Below are positions 11,859-24,160 of a DNA stretch of 64,000 bases, piece by piece; position 1 is the stretch's first letter, and every line of letters begins with the position of its first letter. The position numbers were made by a program, and so were the translations under genes. Origin of the DNA: Amyloporia xantha (lineage: Eukaryota > Basidiomycota > Agaricomycetes > Polyporales > Adustoporiaceae). The stretch lies in NCBI GenBank assembly GCA_036971615.1, contig JAYKKR010000045.1:184912-248911 (forward strand). The letters are read 5' to 3'. A model generated the notes under the pieces. The model saw only the letters and a list, made by a program, of their open reading frames with translations, was not told the DNA's origin and did no database searches.

Positions 11859-13402
11859 ATGTTACGGTCGGCCATACTCCAGACGTTGGTTCTGTCTTGG
11901 TTCTGTCAGAGCTATGCCCGTCCATCGTACACAGATGTCCAGGTTAAAGAAAGAGACGATCTCAGCACGCGTAGTACGGCAGCCCTCCCGGCGCCGTTCT
12001 GCTTTCCTGCTCTAGGTTTTGTAATGCCGCCCGTGCTGCCTCTAGACAATACCCTCTGGTGGTGCGATCCGAGTACCGAATACGCTTTTGTCGGGTTCAG
12101 TTATGAAGTAACAGCCTGTATGTTGCATTTGGCTCATCAGCCTTCTTGGCAGCTGAGTTACATTTCTAACACTTATAATTATCTAGGCCAGAGTCCGGAA
12201 CTGCTCCACGCTGAATTCGCAGACATACGTTATCATTTCAACTCTCGATACGTACGACTCTATGGTGCCTGTGATCGCGAAGGATTCTAGTGCGTTATAT
12301 CTTGTCATTCCCAAGTGCTTGCGCGAAATCTTCTGACGCGCCTCTCTGATTTCATAGTGATGACATCGTTAACGCCGCATGGGACAACGGATTGGGCGTA
12401 CATGCTCTAATATGGGTAGGTGCTCGCCTGATAACGGTGCGCCTTAAGTTACCGAACGCCTTGCCCAAACAGTTCGGGTTCACAGGAGGCGACATCTGGA
12501 TCACCAGACGTGATACGCTGTTTGCTACCCTCCATGCAAACCCCAAGGCCAAATTCATCACTCGAGGGGTACAATTCGGATCAGAGCCGCTCTACGATGA
12601 TGTGTTGCCACATCAAGTGCTAGCCGAACAGGTTGAGTTGGCGAAAGCGAACTTGTCCAGCCTCAATATTCCTGTCACCGTCAGCGAACTTGCGTATGGA
12701 TACCAGGAACGCGGCGGCGCGCAGGACGTGTTGGATGCCATTGACTACATAAACATACATATGCTGCCCTTTTTTGACCAGGACGCGTCTACTGGTGAGC
12801 GAGCATTGAGACTTTGGTACGCCATGGAGTTAGCGCTGAGATGTTCTGTGCGCACCCACAGCCAATGCATCATGGCCTATAGTCGTGGACAAGAATTTGG
12901 ATTGGTTTATAGAACATGGAAATGGCAAAAAGATGTATTTTGACGAGGTCAGTCTCAGGTGACCACGCGAACAATCGATTGGGTTGTTGTGCGAGTATCC
13001 TACTGAATGATGCCCACATTCAGAACGGATGGCCATCGGTCACATCTCCCAACGTCCAACCGAATAGCCCTAATGCGGTGGCCAATATTCCTAATGAACA
13101 TGTAAGTGCCTGTTTCACATCACAGCTATTTTCTCGGAATTATGTCCACCCCCTAATTCAAACGCCTCATCTTTTATCCACTTCTCTTTTTACACTGCTG
13201 TTGATCCGACCGATGCTGACAATAATCGTCTCAGGCCTATTTTGAATTACTGGACTCCAAATGCGAGTTCCTCAAAGTCGTCGAAGGCGGTGGCGTCGGC
13301 TGGTTCGCACACATATATTCCGACAACATGGAGCCTGGATACGGCATCTATAACACATCCGGATACTTGAAATTCCCTTTCCATCCAAGGACCAGCTGTT
13401 GA
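11859..13402 (+). CDS. Secreted GH17-type beta-1,3-glucanase
   Basis: Six exons (11859-12289, 12358-12415, 12473-12794, 12862-12947, 13024-13101, 13235-13402) encode 380 residues. A signal peptide (MLRSAILQTLVLSWFCQSYA) is followed by a short linker and a catalytic domain of about 300 residues. Recognisable parts are SRYVRLYGACDREGFYDD, GDIWITRRDTLFATLHANP, VQFGSEPLYDDVLP, SELAYGYQERGG and YFDENGWPSV. In GH17 enzymes the nucleophile is the Glu of an E-[TSN]-GWPS motif, matching DENGWPS here; the acid/base would be the Glu in FGSEP. The role is hydrolysis or remodelling of cell-wall beta-1,3-glucan. The second intron is 57 nt and leaves the frame open if retained, but its ends are canonical and its removal restores the domain. 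Confidence 0.8.
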
Positions 13403-14057
13403 CATCACCGAGGGGATAAAGGTGATAGTCAAATGGTTTCAAGTCGAACGGATGGGAAATGCCGGCTGGCCAATAACCCAAAGTGGCAGCCTTCGGGACC
13501 CTGTCGACTTGTTCGCGATGTCAGGGATCGTATAGGGCTATCATATCGGACGACAGAATATGTACGATGCCAGCCCATGATGTGTGTGTGTATGTGTACA
13601 TGTACATGATGCGCGATGACCGGTTTATCGTACCGACTCTCGGGTGTGAGACAGTTGTGGCATGGGTTTCGGGATCAAACAGTTGTTGTGCTCAATCGTG
13701 GTCGACCGGGGATGAATCGGGCGCGCGCTCGATTATTCAATCTGGGCCCTACACTCATGGTCCGGCGTCGAGGTCAGTGGCAGTCCTTCTGTTACCTCGT
13801 AAGATCTCCGCGTCCATCTTATGTAACTCTGTTCGTTCGCGTGACTGAATCCACGATGCTGTTGGGATCAAGTCCACCGCCGAACATCACGCGGGCTAAA
13901 GTTGGAGCGCAGTGAAAAATGAAGAGAAAATTTTCATTGTCCATCATGTAATAGTAAAATTGCGAACATAAGCAGTGCAAGACTGTCCATCGCGGGTCGT
14001 AGCTAAATGCTATATAATATGCGCTAAATATGCAAATGCAAATAGAAGGATGGTGGA
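13403..14057. other. Convergent intergenic region
   Basis: This stretch lies between two genes that end towards each other, so it should hold both 3' UTRs. No gene, repeat or RNA is recognisable. A short TG-rich run (GTGTGTGTATGTGTACATGTACATG) lies at about 13580-13605. Confidence 0.4.
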
Positions 14058-15056
14058 CTATGCAAAGATAGCAAATGCAGAGAAGACCGCCAGCAGCGAC
14101 GGGAGCGCAACCTGAAGGGCGGAGTGAACCGAGATGCCAAGAGTGGCTCCACTGGATACGTTGCTCGCGATGGCGCTGTTGGCCATCTGGGTGATGGAGG
14201 CAGGCTGCGGCCCATCTGTAACAGCGCCCACATGGGTCAGCTCATGCATGTCGACTACATCCATGATGGCCTCAGTAGATGGACTCACCAAGGAAGCTGG
14301 AACTGCAAGTCCCATTGATGAACTTATCCGCGCCTTGGACTACGCTGGGGAAGGCCTGGTCAATCACGTCAAACGCGGCTTTGGTGCAGTTCGAGCAAAT
14401 AACGCTTTGAGACACGTTCGGATAGTTGCCAGCCTTAGCCTGCGACGCGAGCGTGAAGAGCTTGGTCAGACTCAGCGTCCCGGTGGACTTCTGCAGGTTC
14501 GTGAGCGTCTCTGTGAGGCACATCGTGTTGTCGTCCGAGGAGCTGGGTGTATGGATCAGAAATCCAGCCGAGCACTGACTGTGTTGGATGACTTACTCAG
14601 CCAGGCAGGCGGCCTTGCGCGAAGCAGGGTATGCCATCTGCACTATCGGTGTAATCTCACTGGCGTCCAGAGACACACCGAGGGACTGAAGATCTGAAGA
14701 GCAGCCGGTAGTCACGTTTGTGATCACCGTGGCAAGCGTCTCATTCGTGCAGGCAGATTTTGCGCACATGCCCGTCAACCAGTTGTTGAGAGGGCCGATG
14801 ACGGACGAGTTGTCGCCTGCTGTGACGAGGCCAACCAAGGCCTGTGGGTCGAGGCAGTCTGTTTCCGGCGAGGTGACCAGGCTCACGAGGGTGCCTTGGC
14901 ATTGCGTCGACAAGCTAACGAGTTACGAAAGTGATTGTAAGCCAAACGAAGAGATTGATCACTGCAGTCCGAAATGGCGACTCACGAAAATGCAGATGTC
15001 GACTGCACCGCCACAGTGATCAGAGCAAATAGGGAAAGCGTCTTCGTCGAGAACAT
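14058..15056 (-). CDS. Secreted, probably GPI-anchored cysteine-containing surface protein
   Basis: Four exons (15056-14986, 14914-14597, 14542-14289, 14215-14058) join in phase to 266 residues. The N-terminus is a clear signal peptide (MFSTKTLSLFALITVAVQSTSA). The mature part has about ten cysteines in spaced pairs (QCQGT, DCLDP, MCAKSACTNE, GCSSD, ICSNCTKA, TCSSS) and several NxS/T glycosylation sites. The C-terminus is a Ser/Gly-rich segment followed by a hydrophobic tail (ALPSLLAVFSAFAIFA), the usual GPI-attachment layout. Such proteins sit on the plasma membrane or cell wall of basidiomycetes; I know no function for this family. It converges on the GH17-type gene, but a shared role in the wall is only a guess. 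Confidence 0.75.
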
Positions 15057-16287
15057 ATCGAGAACGAGAACTACCGGTTAAAATGCAGAGATTATAACGT
15101 TTGAAAACGTAAACGTAGAATACAGTCCGGCTGCTCAGGGGGTGGTGGAAGGTAAGAAGAAGAAAAATAATAAGCTAGCCGTGGGCCTGCGGCTCTTATG
15201 AAGGATGTGTTCAGGGTCGGTGTCGGATGGCGGACGCATTGCAGTGCAGACTGGCATTGTCCCCACGCTGCGGCCGGTTGCTACTGTACTTGGTTGCTAC
15301 TCGAACGCGGCGGCATTGGCGCCCAACGCAGGCGACGCGTCTGGCACGTGCTCGATCGTATACGCGCCTTACGCGCCTAGCCGAGTCTTGCTGTGAGACT
15401 TCCACTCGCACCGCTGTCAAGTACACCGACGTCTGCCATCGAACCGGTGGGTATACTGTGAAAACCTTTTATCTTTCTATAATCAGTACTCAATTCGAGG
15501 AGGATCTATTGCCATCTCTCACCTGGAAGATTGAAACAAAACTCTTGATGCTCCACAAGTTGTCAGCGCTCTGAAGACGGTGCCCTTTCGTTGACAGTGC
15601 CGACAGCCCAAATGCCGCCGAGTTGTCGTCAGCATACCTATACCAGGCTCTGGAAGAGCCTCCATTCCAAAGCTGTTCTCTGCCAGGTACACTCGCTGCT
15701 CTGGTTCTAGCGTACCAGTGGTTCCCACCCTGGCCCCGAGTCGCTGGATGAATAGACTCGGAATTCTTGGCTGCTGACTATGATATTGGGCATTATCCGC
15801 TACAATCGGTCCAGAATTACCTCGCAAGGTCAAGTGTACTACGGTGAGTGTCGGACCAGCAAGCGTGCTCCCACATAAACCCCGTCACACACCCCCTGAT
15901 AGCTCGTCTTCGCTCTCATTGGCCGCGCCTCAGAATCAATTGCCACCCCTGGTAACTTGTCATTTCGCCGCTTTGAGTCATAGATGACACGATCAGTAGC
16001 AAGATCAGTTAGACCCTCTGTTTGTGCGGTCCCGTTCTGGCTTCATCCAGGTCATATGCTCCAGCGACTTTTGCGTCATCAAAACCTTGATAGCAGCCGT
16101 ATTCAGATCCAAATATTATCGCACCGTGGAACAAGCCTTTTCTTCCGTTTCATGGACGCATGCCACTGCAAGCACACCGATTTTGTGATCCAAACATCCG
16201 GGGGTATATTCCGAGCATCATAAGGTTAGTACTAGTACGTGAGGATAGGCGTAAACGTCGTGATATCATGCTATGTGTACAATCCAA
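15057..16287. other. Intergenic region with no supported gene
   Basis: The region contains the promoter of the GPI-anchored protein gene and the 3' side of the next minus-strand gene. A plus-strand stretch at about 15205-15396 has alanine-rich composition but no acceptable start or splice partners. A minus-strand frame at 15519-15833 is also unsupported. Confidence 0.35.
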
Positions 16288-17005
16288 TCAGAACTTCCAA
16301 TACTGGATGCTCATCGCCCCCCGCTCGAACGGGAAGTCGCCTCCCCACATCTCTGCGTCCCGATCGCTGTGCATGAGCACCATTTGCAATTCCTTCACCG
16401 TCGTCCGGGCCCCTGCCAAGTCCGCGACGCGGCCGCCTGCCAGCTCCTCCTTCGCGCTCTGTATCGCCTGCGTGATATCCGCGTCGATCGCTGCCAGCAC
16501 GTCCGCCGTTTCGCCGTCCTCCTCCCAGCGCGTCCCGATCGTCGCCCGCACGACCTCCGTCAGCAGCGACAGGCTCGCGAAGCCCATGCCGGCCCCATAC
16601 AGTGAACGTGCCCGACCCAACACGCTGCGGAGGTCCGGCGTGGGTCTTGACAGCCCATCGGACGTCTTCATAAAGAGTTTGACAGAGGGGAGAGCGACTT
16701 GGCGTTCATCTTCTCCAGCCGGCGCCGTGCTGAATTCGTGAAGGCGGCGGTGACGCTGTGCGGGCTGGTGGCCAGCAGCGTCCGGACGACGGCGCGCAGG
16801 CTGATCGCGACGGTATCAGTTTGAGCCGCATGGCAACAGGGGCGAACACTTACTCGTCGACCTCGGCGTTGGCGATGAAGCTATCGACCATTAAATTACT
16901 ATTGAATAAGCCGGATGAGCACTGGCGACGCTGTATATGAGGATGGAATACGTACACATGGCCGAGGATGGGTCTTGTCTCATGGGGGGTCTCTAGCGCG
17001 GGCAT
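16288..17005 (-). CDS. Small hypothetical protein, reading frame disrupted once
   Basis: From an ATG at 17005 (MPALETPHETRPILGH) two canonical introns (16955-16899 and 16853-16801) give the exons 17005-16956, 16898-16854 and one beginning at 16800. The last reads LRAVVRTLLATSPHSVTAAF and then RRRLEKMNAK. Near 16698 the frame must shift by one base to continue as LPSVKLFMKTSDGL and on to the stop at 16288. A single extra A in the AA run there would restore one frame of about 200 residues. Alternatively a 70-nt intron with a weak GTCGCT donor (about 16699-16630) would also keep phase. The second half has a moderately hydrophobic helix (YGAGMGFASLSLLTEVVRA). I do not recognise the family. Confidence 0.45.
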
Positions 17006-19345
17006 GTTCGAGCTGTAGAGATGGTGTCCGGCGTATGTTGTGAGGGACGGATATCGCCCGAGGGGATTTATATGTGGCCTCAGGCTCCGGCTTCACACCG
17101 TTATCCGGGATGAACGAACTGACGCGTGCGGCTGAGGGGGAAGGAGTCCGCATTGCGCATTAGCTATATCCGTGTGCGATCGAGCCGGAGTGGCAGGCAG
17201 GGGCGAAGGAATTCGGGTCAGCAGTCGGAGTTGTGAGCCGCCGTGCGGGCGGGTAGCTGAGTTGATTGAGATGCCGATTCAAAAATTGATCCAGCGAATC
17301 TCTCCGCAAATCACCACCGATCCGTATCTTACGCTGGTCGACGCCCTCTGGGGCTGGCCGATCAATCGCGCGCTGAGTGTTACACGTACTCGAGGAACCC
17401 CGCCATCGATCCTCACGCCCGCTCCTGCTGTAGCACTCCCAGTCTCCTCATCGCTCTCATCGTCCACTTTCCGCTTAGCTGCCGTGATGGCTACAATATC
17501 ATATACCCGGCGCCAGCATCCAAATCCGCCCGCTTCTTGCGGCCATTATCCTGAACGCCTGCCTTGATGGGGCGTACAAACTGCTTACTCCATCGTGTGC
17601 CCGCGGGGACGATCGCGTCCGAGCGGTGGCATGCCCATTTGACGATATCAACGCACTCGGCACCTCGCCCTCGTCAGCATTACGAAACATGGGTCCGTGC
17701 TTCACATCGAGGCTCAGTCTCATCATCGTGATCCCTCAAGTTTTACGGCATTCAAATAAAGCTGTCAGAACACGTCCAGTTTGAATACCGGCGCTTGGCC
17801 CGGTATTGATTTCGGGTCGAAAACACGGGATAGTGCTGTACATACCGATTCTACTCTTCAGTCACGCATCACGATCCACTCTGTGGGCCGTCGCAAATCG
17901 TTCTTAACCCTGGCACTCACTAGTGTTACATGCCCACGGATCCTCTACAAGGGATTTTGAACCTGAACTTAGGGTTTGCGACAGGTCGGATCAGTCTCTG
18001 GAGTGGTCAGACTTTCTGTCACATGTCACAGGGCCTCAACTGGTGGTCGAATTGGTACGGTATGCTCACTTGAAATAGGCTCGGTCGTCATGTGAGGCGA
18101 CGTCCTTGGCGATAGGGTCGTCCTGCTACACGTAAAACCAGTAGGTACCGGACATATTCTTAGATATGTCAACGTGTATTTGTGTCGGCCAGGCTGCCAG
18201 CCTCATGGGTCGTACGGATGAATTGTCCTCCGCGGGCAACTGTCATCGGGCCTCGCGACCCGGGCTCAGGAAGCCAACTCGAACGGCGTACCACGTACGC
18301 CATGATCCGGTACAATTCGGATTCTCCCAGTAATGAAGACGTACAATTTCCTCGAAAGTCCCGAAATAGACCGAATAGGTACGTCGAGTCTGCAGAACCA
18401 TCAGTTACGCGCGTCCTTTAAGCTCAATGCGCCGCTTCACGTGCAGGTGGCGATGAACGGTGCTCTGTGAACCCCAGGACGCGGGCGTGGGGATCCTTGG
18501 AGTTGACGATCCGGGCCTTCAATGTATCCGATTTGATGACAGCAAGCCGCAGCATCTCGCGGGGCTTTTTATTTTATTCACAGCTTGTGTCTGCGTGCGC
18601 GACGAAGACCTGTCAGGGAGGATAGGTCATTTTCCGGAAGCTCGGAAGGAGAAGTTCTCGCTGTGCCTGCCTCATGGAGCGCAGATCTTCAGGAAGGGAA
18701 GCCACTGATGCTCAGGGAACACGTCAGACTGGCGATTCTGCGCGTTCTTGGGGCATCTCCCACTGTTTCGTATTGCACGGTATTCAATTGCGGGGCCGGC
18801 ATTTGTACTATTCCGTCCGTGGTATCTTGGCTAGGACTTACCCAGAGTGGATGATACAGAGTCGCGACTGGATAGGCTGTGCTCCCGTCTCCCATCTATG
18901 ATCTCACGGACAGAGGACATTAGGCAGGGCGAACTGGTCACGCTGACATGGGCGGCTATGGTGATCATGTCAGTGCACCATCGCGAATCTGAGTTGGTTC
19001 GAGATGAGAAAGATGCGAGCGAATTGTGTGCGGCAATCAGCTTGATCGCCGGGCTGCTCCAGTCGACGGATACAATGATCGTGAATTCGTTCTGCCGGTC
19101 TACCGTCATCCTGGTCCGGGTGTTTATCCCTCATCTCCTCGTCCCATTGCCAACCGGCTGCCTGGACAGCAACAGCTCCCAGCTGTCGTTAGCCCTAAAC
19201 AGATTCGTCGGACGCGCGCAGTCACCGGACAATCAATAACCGGAATATTCGTAGCCGTGGGACCGTACAGGCTATATAGTCGCCTCTTCCAGCCGTGCTC
19301 GGTCCGCGACGGACCCTGCTTCTCCTCTCCTGATCTTCGTGATCC
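17006..19345. other. Gene-poor interval, possible gene remnants
   Basis: No complete gene is visible in these 2.3 kb. At 18460-18708 and again at 18847-19239 the plus strand carries protein-like stretches (for example GELVTLTWAAMVIMSVHH and LIAGLLQSTDTMIVNSF), but they lack an ATG start and cannot be joined convincingly. They may be remnants of a decayed gene. Confidence 0.35.
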
Positions 19346-21374
19346 ATGTCTGCGCAATCCCCTGCCATGCCCTTGGAGACGTTCCGCCTCGGGCCTTTCG
19401 AACCGCCCCGTCTGTGGAACGGCCTATGGCAGCTGTCCAGCAATGCCTGGGGCAGTGCGCCCATTTCAAAGGTCCGCCTCCAGATGGCCAATTACGCCGA
19501 CCTCGGGTATACAGCCTTTGGTAAGCCATCGCGTTACCGCGCGACGAGCACTGACCGACCTGCAATTAGACATGGTAAGCCGTTCCGTGGCCTACTATGC
19601 CTGACTACGCACTCTGCACACCACCCATGCCAGCACCTTACCTATTGGGTGAATTTGTGCCCTCTTTCAGTAGAGAAATCGCGAACCTTGGCGAGAAGGT
19701 CTGGAATCTCGCTTGCTGATTGGTTATAGGTCATGCCTGCCGACATGGGTTGTGTACTGAGTGCGTTATTAGGGGAAGTATTTATCGCAGTGAAACTCAA
19801 CGCCTACTCCGGTTTCCGTTCTCTGTCAGGGTATGAACTCCCGGTGCATAAATCATCGAACGCGCGTATTCACGGCTCATCTCCGCAGCTGACCACTACG
19901 GAAGCTCTGAGATCATCTTCGTGCGTCTCTCCTCGCCGCACAACTCCCTCGGCGCACTGACCGCGCGCGCGCTCCAGGGACAATTTCGACATAACTACCA
20001 CTCTCCAGCGCGCATCCTAGGCGCGACCAAGTGGTGCGTCTTCCGGCCCACGATCCCGACCCGCGCCGTCGTCGATGCCGCGGTGCAGGAGCGCCTCGAC
20101 CGCATGCAGACGCTGTGCGTCGATCTCCTACAGGTGCGTCTGCCGTCTTGCTGTGCAGTTAGTATAAGGGGCAGAGGGTTCCGAGCCTTCTGCCAACTGT
20201 CGCACTCGGAAGAAAATTAGCAGAGGAATTTTGGCTTTTTTTCGGTCCATGATGGCTTCTTGTGAACGGGTAGAATGTTGGCGCGGCCTGCGGCGTTCGA
20301 AATAGACATCGCCTAAATGCCTCCCCTAGAGCTAGTTCTGCCAGCTTTCTGCCAAATTGATAGCAGACTTCTGCCAACTATGTCACTGCGCCTCCTGCCT
20401 CCCTGCATTCCCGCCGAGACGCTGACATCTCGTGCCCCAGTTCCACTGGCAAGATTACAGCGACAAAGGCTACCTCACGGCACTGCAGCACCTGCGGGCC
20501 ATCCAGCAGCAGGGCAGGATCGCGACGCTTGGGCTGTGCAATTTTGACGCGATCAGGACAGATGAGATATGCACCGAGCTCGGGCCCGGCGCCATCGTCT
20601 CCAACCAAGTCCAGGTCATTCACCCTCCCTGCGCGTGCCTCCCAGTCGCTCACGTCCGCTTTCCCCTTCTCGGGTCCAGTTCTCGCTGATCGACACGCGC
20701 CCGCTGCACGGCATGGCGGACGTGTGCGAGCGACACGGGGTCAAGCTGCTCACGTACGGGACGCTGGTGAGTCGCCGCGCAGCCCGTGCCCAGCCTGATC
20801 GTCGCACTCATCACACAGCACCCGCGGCCCGTCAGTGTGGCGGCTTCCTCGCAGACCAGTGGCTCGGCCAGCCCGAGCCGGACTTGTATTCCGGCAAGCT
20901 GACGCCATCCCAGCGCAAGGTGCGGACGTCTTTTTGTCTGCGCGTTTTCGGCTCTGGTTCGTAATCGCTCCCGCGCCGTATCCCCAGTATCTCGACATGA
21001 TCATCAAGGCCTGGGGCGACTGGCCGCTGTTCCAATCTCTCCTCTCCGTCCTGCGCGCGATCGGGGACCGGCACGGCGGGGTCAGCATCGCGAACGTCGC
21101 GACGCGCTGGGTGCTCAACTACCCCTGTGTCGGGGCCGTGCTCATCGGTATGCTATCTCGCGCCCATTCCAATTTCGGCTAGCCACGCCGCTGACGCACG
21201 TTTGCGGGGACAGGAGCCCGGCTGGGCGTGTCGGAGCACCGGGAGGACAATAGCAGGGTGTTCACTTTCCAGCTCGACGCGGAGGACAACGCGGCGATCG
21301 ACGCGGTGCTGGAGCGGTCGAACGGGCGGCGGCTGATCACGGCCATTGGCGACTGCGGGGCGGAGTATCGATGA
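19346..21374 (+). CDS. Aldo-keto reductase
   Basis: Nine exons: 19346-19520, a microexon at 19570-19574, 19889-19920, 19978-20133, 20441-20614, 20680-20766, 20836-20919, 20988-21147 and 21214-21374. The NAD(P)H-dependent oxidoreductase barrel is recognisable from LGPFEPPRLWNGLWQLSS through ATKWCVFRPTIPTRA, QFHWQDYSDKGY, GRIATLGLCNFDA and VATRWVLNYPCVGAVLIG. The catalytic tetrad fits: Asp and Tyr in FDM-ADHYG, Lys in ATKW, His in QFHW. The Asp codon is completed by the microexon. The junction from microexon to exon 3 is one base short of phase, which a third G before its donor would repair. Two introns are unusually long (about 310 nt). The substrate is unknown; this subgroup resembles fungal sugar/aldehyde reductases near pyridoxine-4-dehydrogenase-like proteins. 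Confidence 0.75.
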
Positions 21375-22974
21375 TGACGAGGAACGAGCACGGTTGGGGG
21401 GCGCGCGGCTTGCGAAGAACTTTCGCCGCGTTGTATATCAGGCTCCTCAGCGCGCAGATACCCGTTTGCTGTGGGATGCGTCTCCGGCCTTTGCCCAGTT
21501 GGACATTATTTCTTGCTAGTATTGTATATATGAACTATGACGGGCGCGCGACGGCCACGAGTATCTGGACGCGTGTATGTACTATCTGCGGACAGGAGTT
21601 CGGAGTGCAATACGATATTGCGCCACAGGAGCCCGAGGTAGCGCAAGTCCGGTGTTCTAACTTGGACCAACCTCGTATACTAGGGCTGCACGCGGTGCGC
21701 GATGTGTTTTGGCTAGTCTGATTAAAGGCGGTATTTTGATCAGATTAGCCGAACGAGCGTGACCTTACTGAAGAACGCGAGTACGCGAGTATTTATGCAC
21801 CTCCGAAAGCTGGATGAATGTATGTTAGGAACATCACAAATACTTGCGATATATCCTGGTGAGCGATCCGAGAATGTCCCAAATTGGCAAGTCTAATGCC
21901 TGATTGGGTCTGCAAAAGAGCGGTTCAGGGGTGAGTGTTAGGGCCGCCGCAAGAGAGGCTAGCTGTTTGCTGGATGCTTGGCGCCGGCGAAGTCTGCTGT
22001 GATCCTGATCCAGTCTGATCGCTGAGATGCACTTTCATCGAAATGGCAAAGTCCACGCGATTATCTTTGCCTTGACGTCACCCGTCCCTTCCCGGTCCCT
22101 CGGTCCGAAATCCGAAATCCGACGAAAATACCATTTTCCGTACAGTACTTCCACGGGTCTGATATTCCGACATTAATTCCGCCAACCGCCGGCCTGCCTT
22201 CTGCTCTGACTCTTTAGACTCTGTCTGTCATTGCCTCTGAATCTGTACTTGAGCTGCGAGCGATCGCGGACTCGAGAGCTGCTAGCTTCAAGTGGAAATC
22301 TAGACATACACGCCGAGCGAGGAGGGTTTCTACTTAGTCTAAGCTAAGGTATGTATATGAGGAGACATTTGTAACTCAAATTAATTGAAGAACGAGATAC
22401 TTCATAAGCGATGGAAGTCTAGTCGAGATTGAGAGCAGGCGATCTTGAGGTATCTCGAACGTTTATTGTCCTCGAGACGCCACTCTCTGCCTTATATCCA
22501 TGACACTGAGTAGCTGAAGAATCTAAGCAATTTAGGCTTGGCTACTCGTCGGGCGCTCTCGGAGCACCGTTCTTCCAGAGTGCGGTAAGAGGACAGCATC
22601 GTGCCCAAGACTGACATGCATTCAGTCCGACGTTCTTTTGCAACGAGGATGATGAAGGGCTATACTAGTGGCCAGGAGGCATACGAAGAGATGGCTTGCA
22701 CGACGCTTTCCTGGAAGCGGGGCAAGGTTCGCACAATAAGCCCACTCTCTCTTGGCCATTGCCGATGCGCGCCGTCCTCCCGGTCGTTGGTGTCCAGTAG
22801 TAAGTATAATATAGCGCTGCCGCAATGCCATTCGCCCTGCGGCCTCTCCCTCTTCCTTCCGGCAGTCAGACGCACACATGATGGGCTATAATCATTTAAG
22901 CCACACCGTGCGCGTTATCAATTCCCCCTTCCTCCTGTCCAGACTACCTGCACTTCACCAAGTAGCCTGCGGCC
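21375..22974. other. Intergenic region upstream of the BTB gene
   Basis: No supportable gene. Short frames near 22601-22891 lie on both strands but neither reads like a protein. The region should include the 3' UTR of the aldo-keto reductase gene and the promoter of the BTB-domain gene. Confidence 0.4.
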
Positions 22975-24160
22975 ATGGACTACTTCGACTTCAACATGCA
23001 CCTGCCTGAGCAGTTCGGCGGGCCATCAGCAACAGGCGCATCACAGGACGGCTCACTGGCGGTCATGAGCCCAGAAAAGCGTACGCCGGCAAGTGCTCCC
23101 CTTCGCGCGTCCCTCGCTAACCCCTGTACTCCGTACTGAAATGCAGCGAGCAGGTAGGCACCCCTGCAGAGCATCCGCGAGCCGCTGACCAGGCCACCGT
23201 CTCGGTCTCGACTACGTTCCACCCGAACGCGCACATCGACAACCTCTTCCCGGACCTTATCCTCATCTCGTCCGACCAGGTCTACTTCCACGTCCACGTC
23301 CACCGCATCCTCGGCGCGTCCGATAACGGGTTTGACTCGCTGCTCCCACCGCAATCGGGGATGTCGCAGGGCGGGTTCGCACCCATGATCACCGTACCCG
23401 AGTCCGCAGACGTCCTGAACGTCGTGATCCACACGATCTACAGCCTCTCCGCGAGCCAGTTCATGCCCTCCTTCGAGACGCTCTCCGCCGCACTCGACGC
23501 GCTCGCCAAGTACGGCATCCCCCCGCAGCGGTGCGTGCTCCCAGCCTCGCCGCTCTTCGCCCTCCTCCTCTCGCACGCGCCCCTCCGGCCCATCGACACC
23601 TACGCGCTCGCCGCGACGCACGACCTGCACGACCTCGCCGTTGCCGTGTCCCCGCACCTGCTCGCGTTCTCGCTCCCGTCGCTCACGGACGAGCTCGCCG
23701 CGCGCATCGGTCCGCTGTACCTCAAGCGGCTCTTCTTCCTGCACTACGGCCGCATGGACGCGCTCAAGGGCCTCCTGCTGCACCCGCCGCGCGCGCACGC
23801 GGACACGCCCGCGTGCAACAGCGAGCAGCAGCGCAGGCTCACGCGCGCGTGGGCGCTCGCGTCCGCGCACCTCGTATGGGATGCACGACCTAGTGCGTAC
23901 GTTCGCCCGTCTCCGCGCGGTTGTGTTGGTTCTTATTGGAAATATGGGCGCGGTGGCGGTTAGATTTGTCAACGAGCCTGCTGCAAGCTGCGTTGGGCCC
24001 GCTTGAAAATGAACTGTCTTGTGAGGTCTGCAAGCAGGCCCTGCGTGACAGGATCGCCCTCCTGGTCTCGGAATGGTCCGCCGTGAAGGTAAATCGGCCA
24101 CATATGCTCTGCCAGAACGGTTGTCTGACATCTGACGTTCGCTGACAGAGGACGATCTGA
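22975..24160 (+). CDS. BTB/POZ-domain protein
   Basis: Exons 22975-23080, 23170-23892, 23964-24088 and 24149-24160 encode about 321 residues, starting MDYFDFNMHLPEQFGG. The middle has BTB features: STTFHPNAHIDNLFPDLILI, the D-variant SSDQVYFHVHVHRILGAS, MITVPESADVLNVVIHTIY and FETLSAALDALAKYGI. A helical C-terminal part follows (LYLKRLFFLHYGRMDAL), ending LLVSEWSAVKRTI. Expanded BTB families of this type are common in mushrooms; they act as dimerisation or cullin-adaptor modules, but no target can be read from the sequence. Codon use is very GC-rich at third positions compared with neighbouring genes. The first intron could instead be a GC-AG intron at 23096, giving a slightly different junction. 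Confidence 0.7.

Noticed and set aside
12416..12472. Extra 19 residues in the GH17 enzyme from reading through
   Set aside because: The 57-nt segment has GTAGGT and AACAG ends and breaks the conserved domain, so it is an in-frame intron.
18847..19239. Protein-like plus-strand frame, perhaps part of a transcription factor
   Set aside because: Begins with GTG, has no acceptable upstream exon, and ends without a recognisable domain; kept only as a possible remnant in the gap entry.
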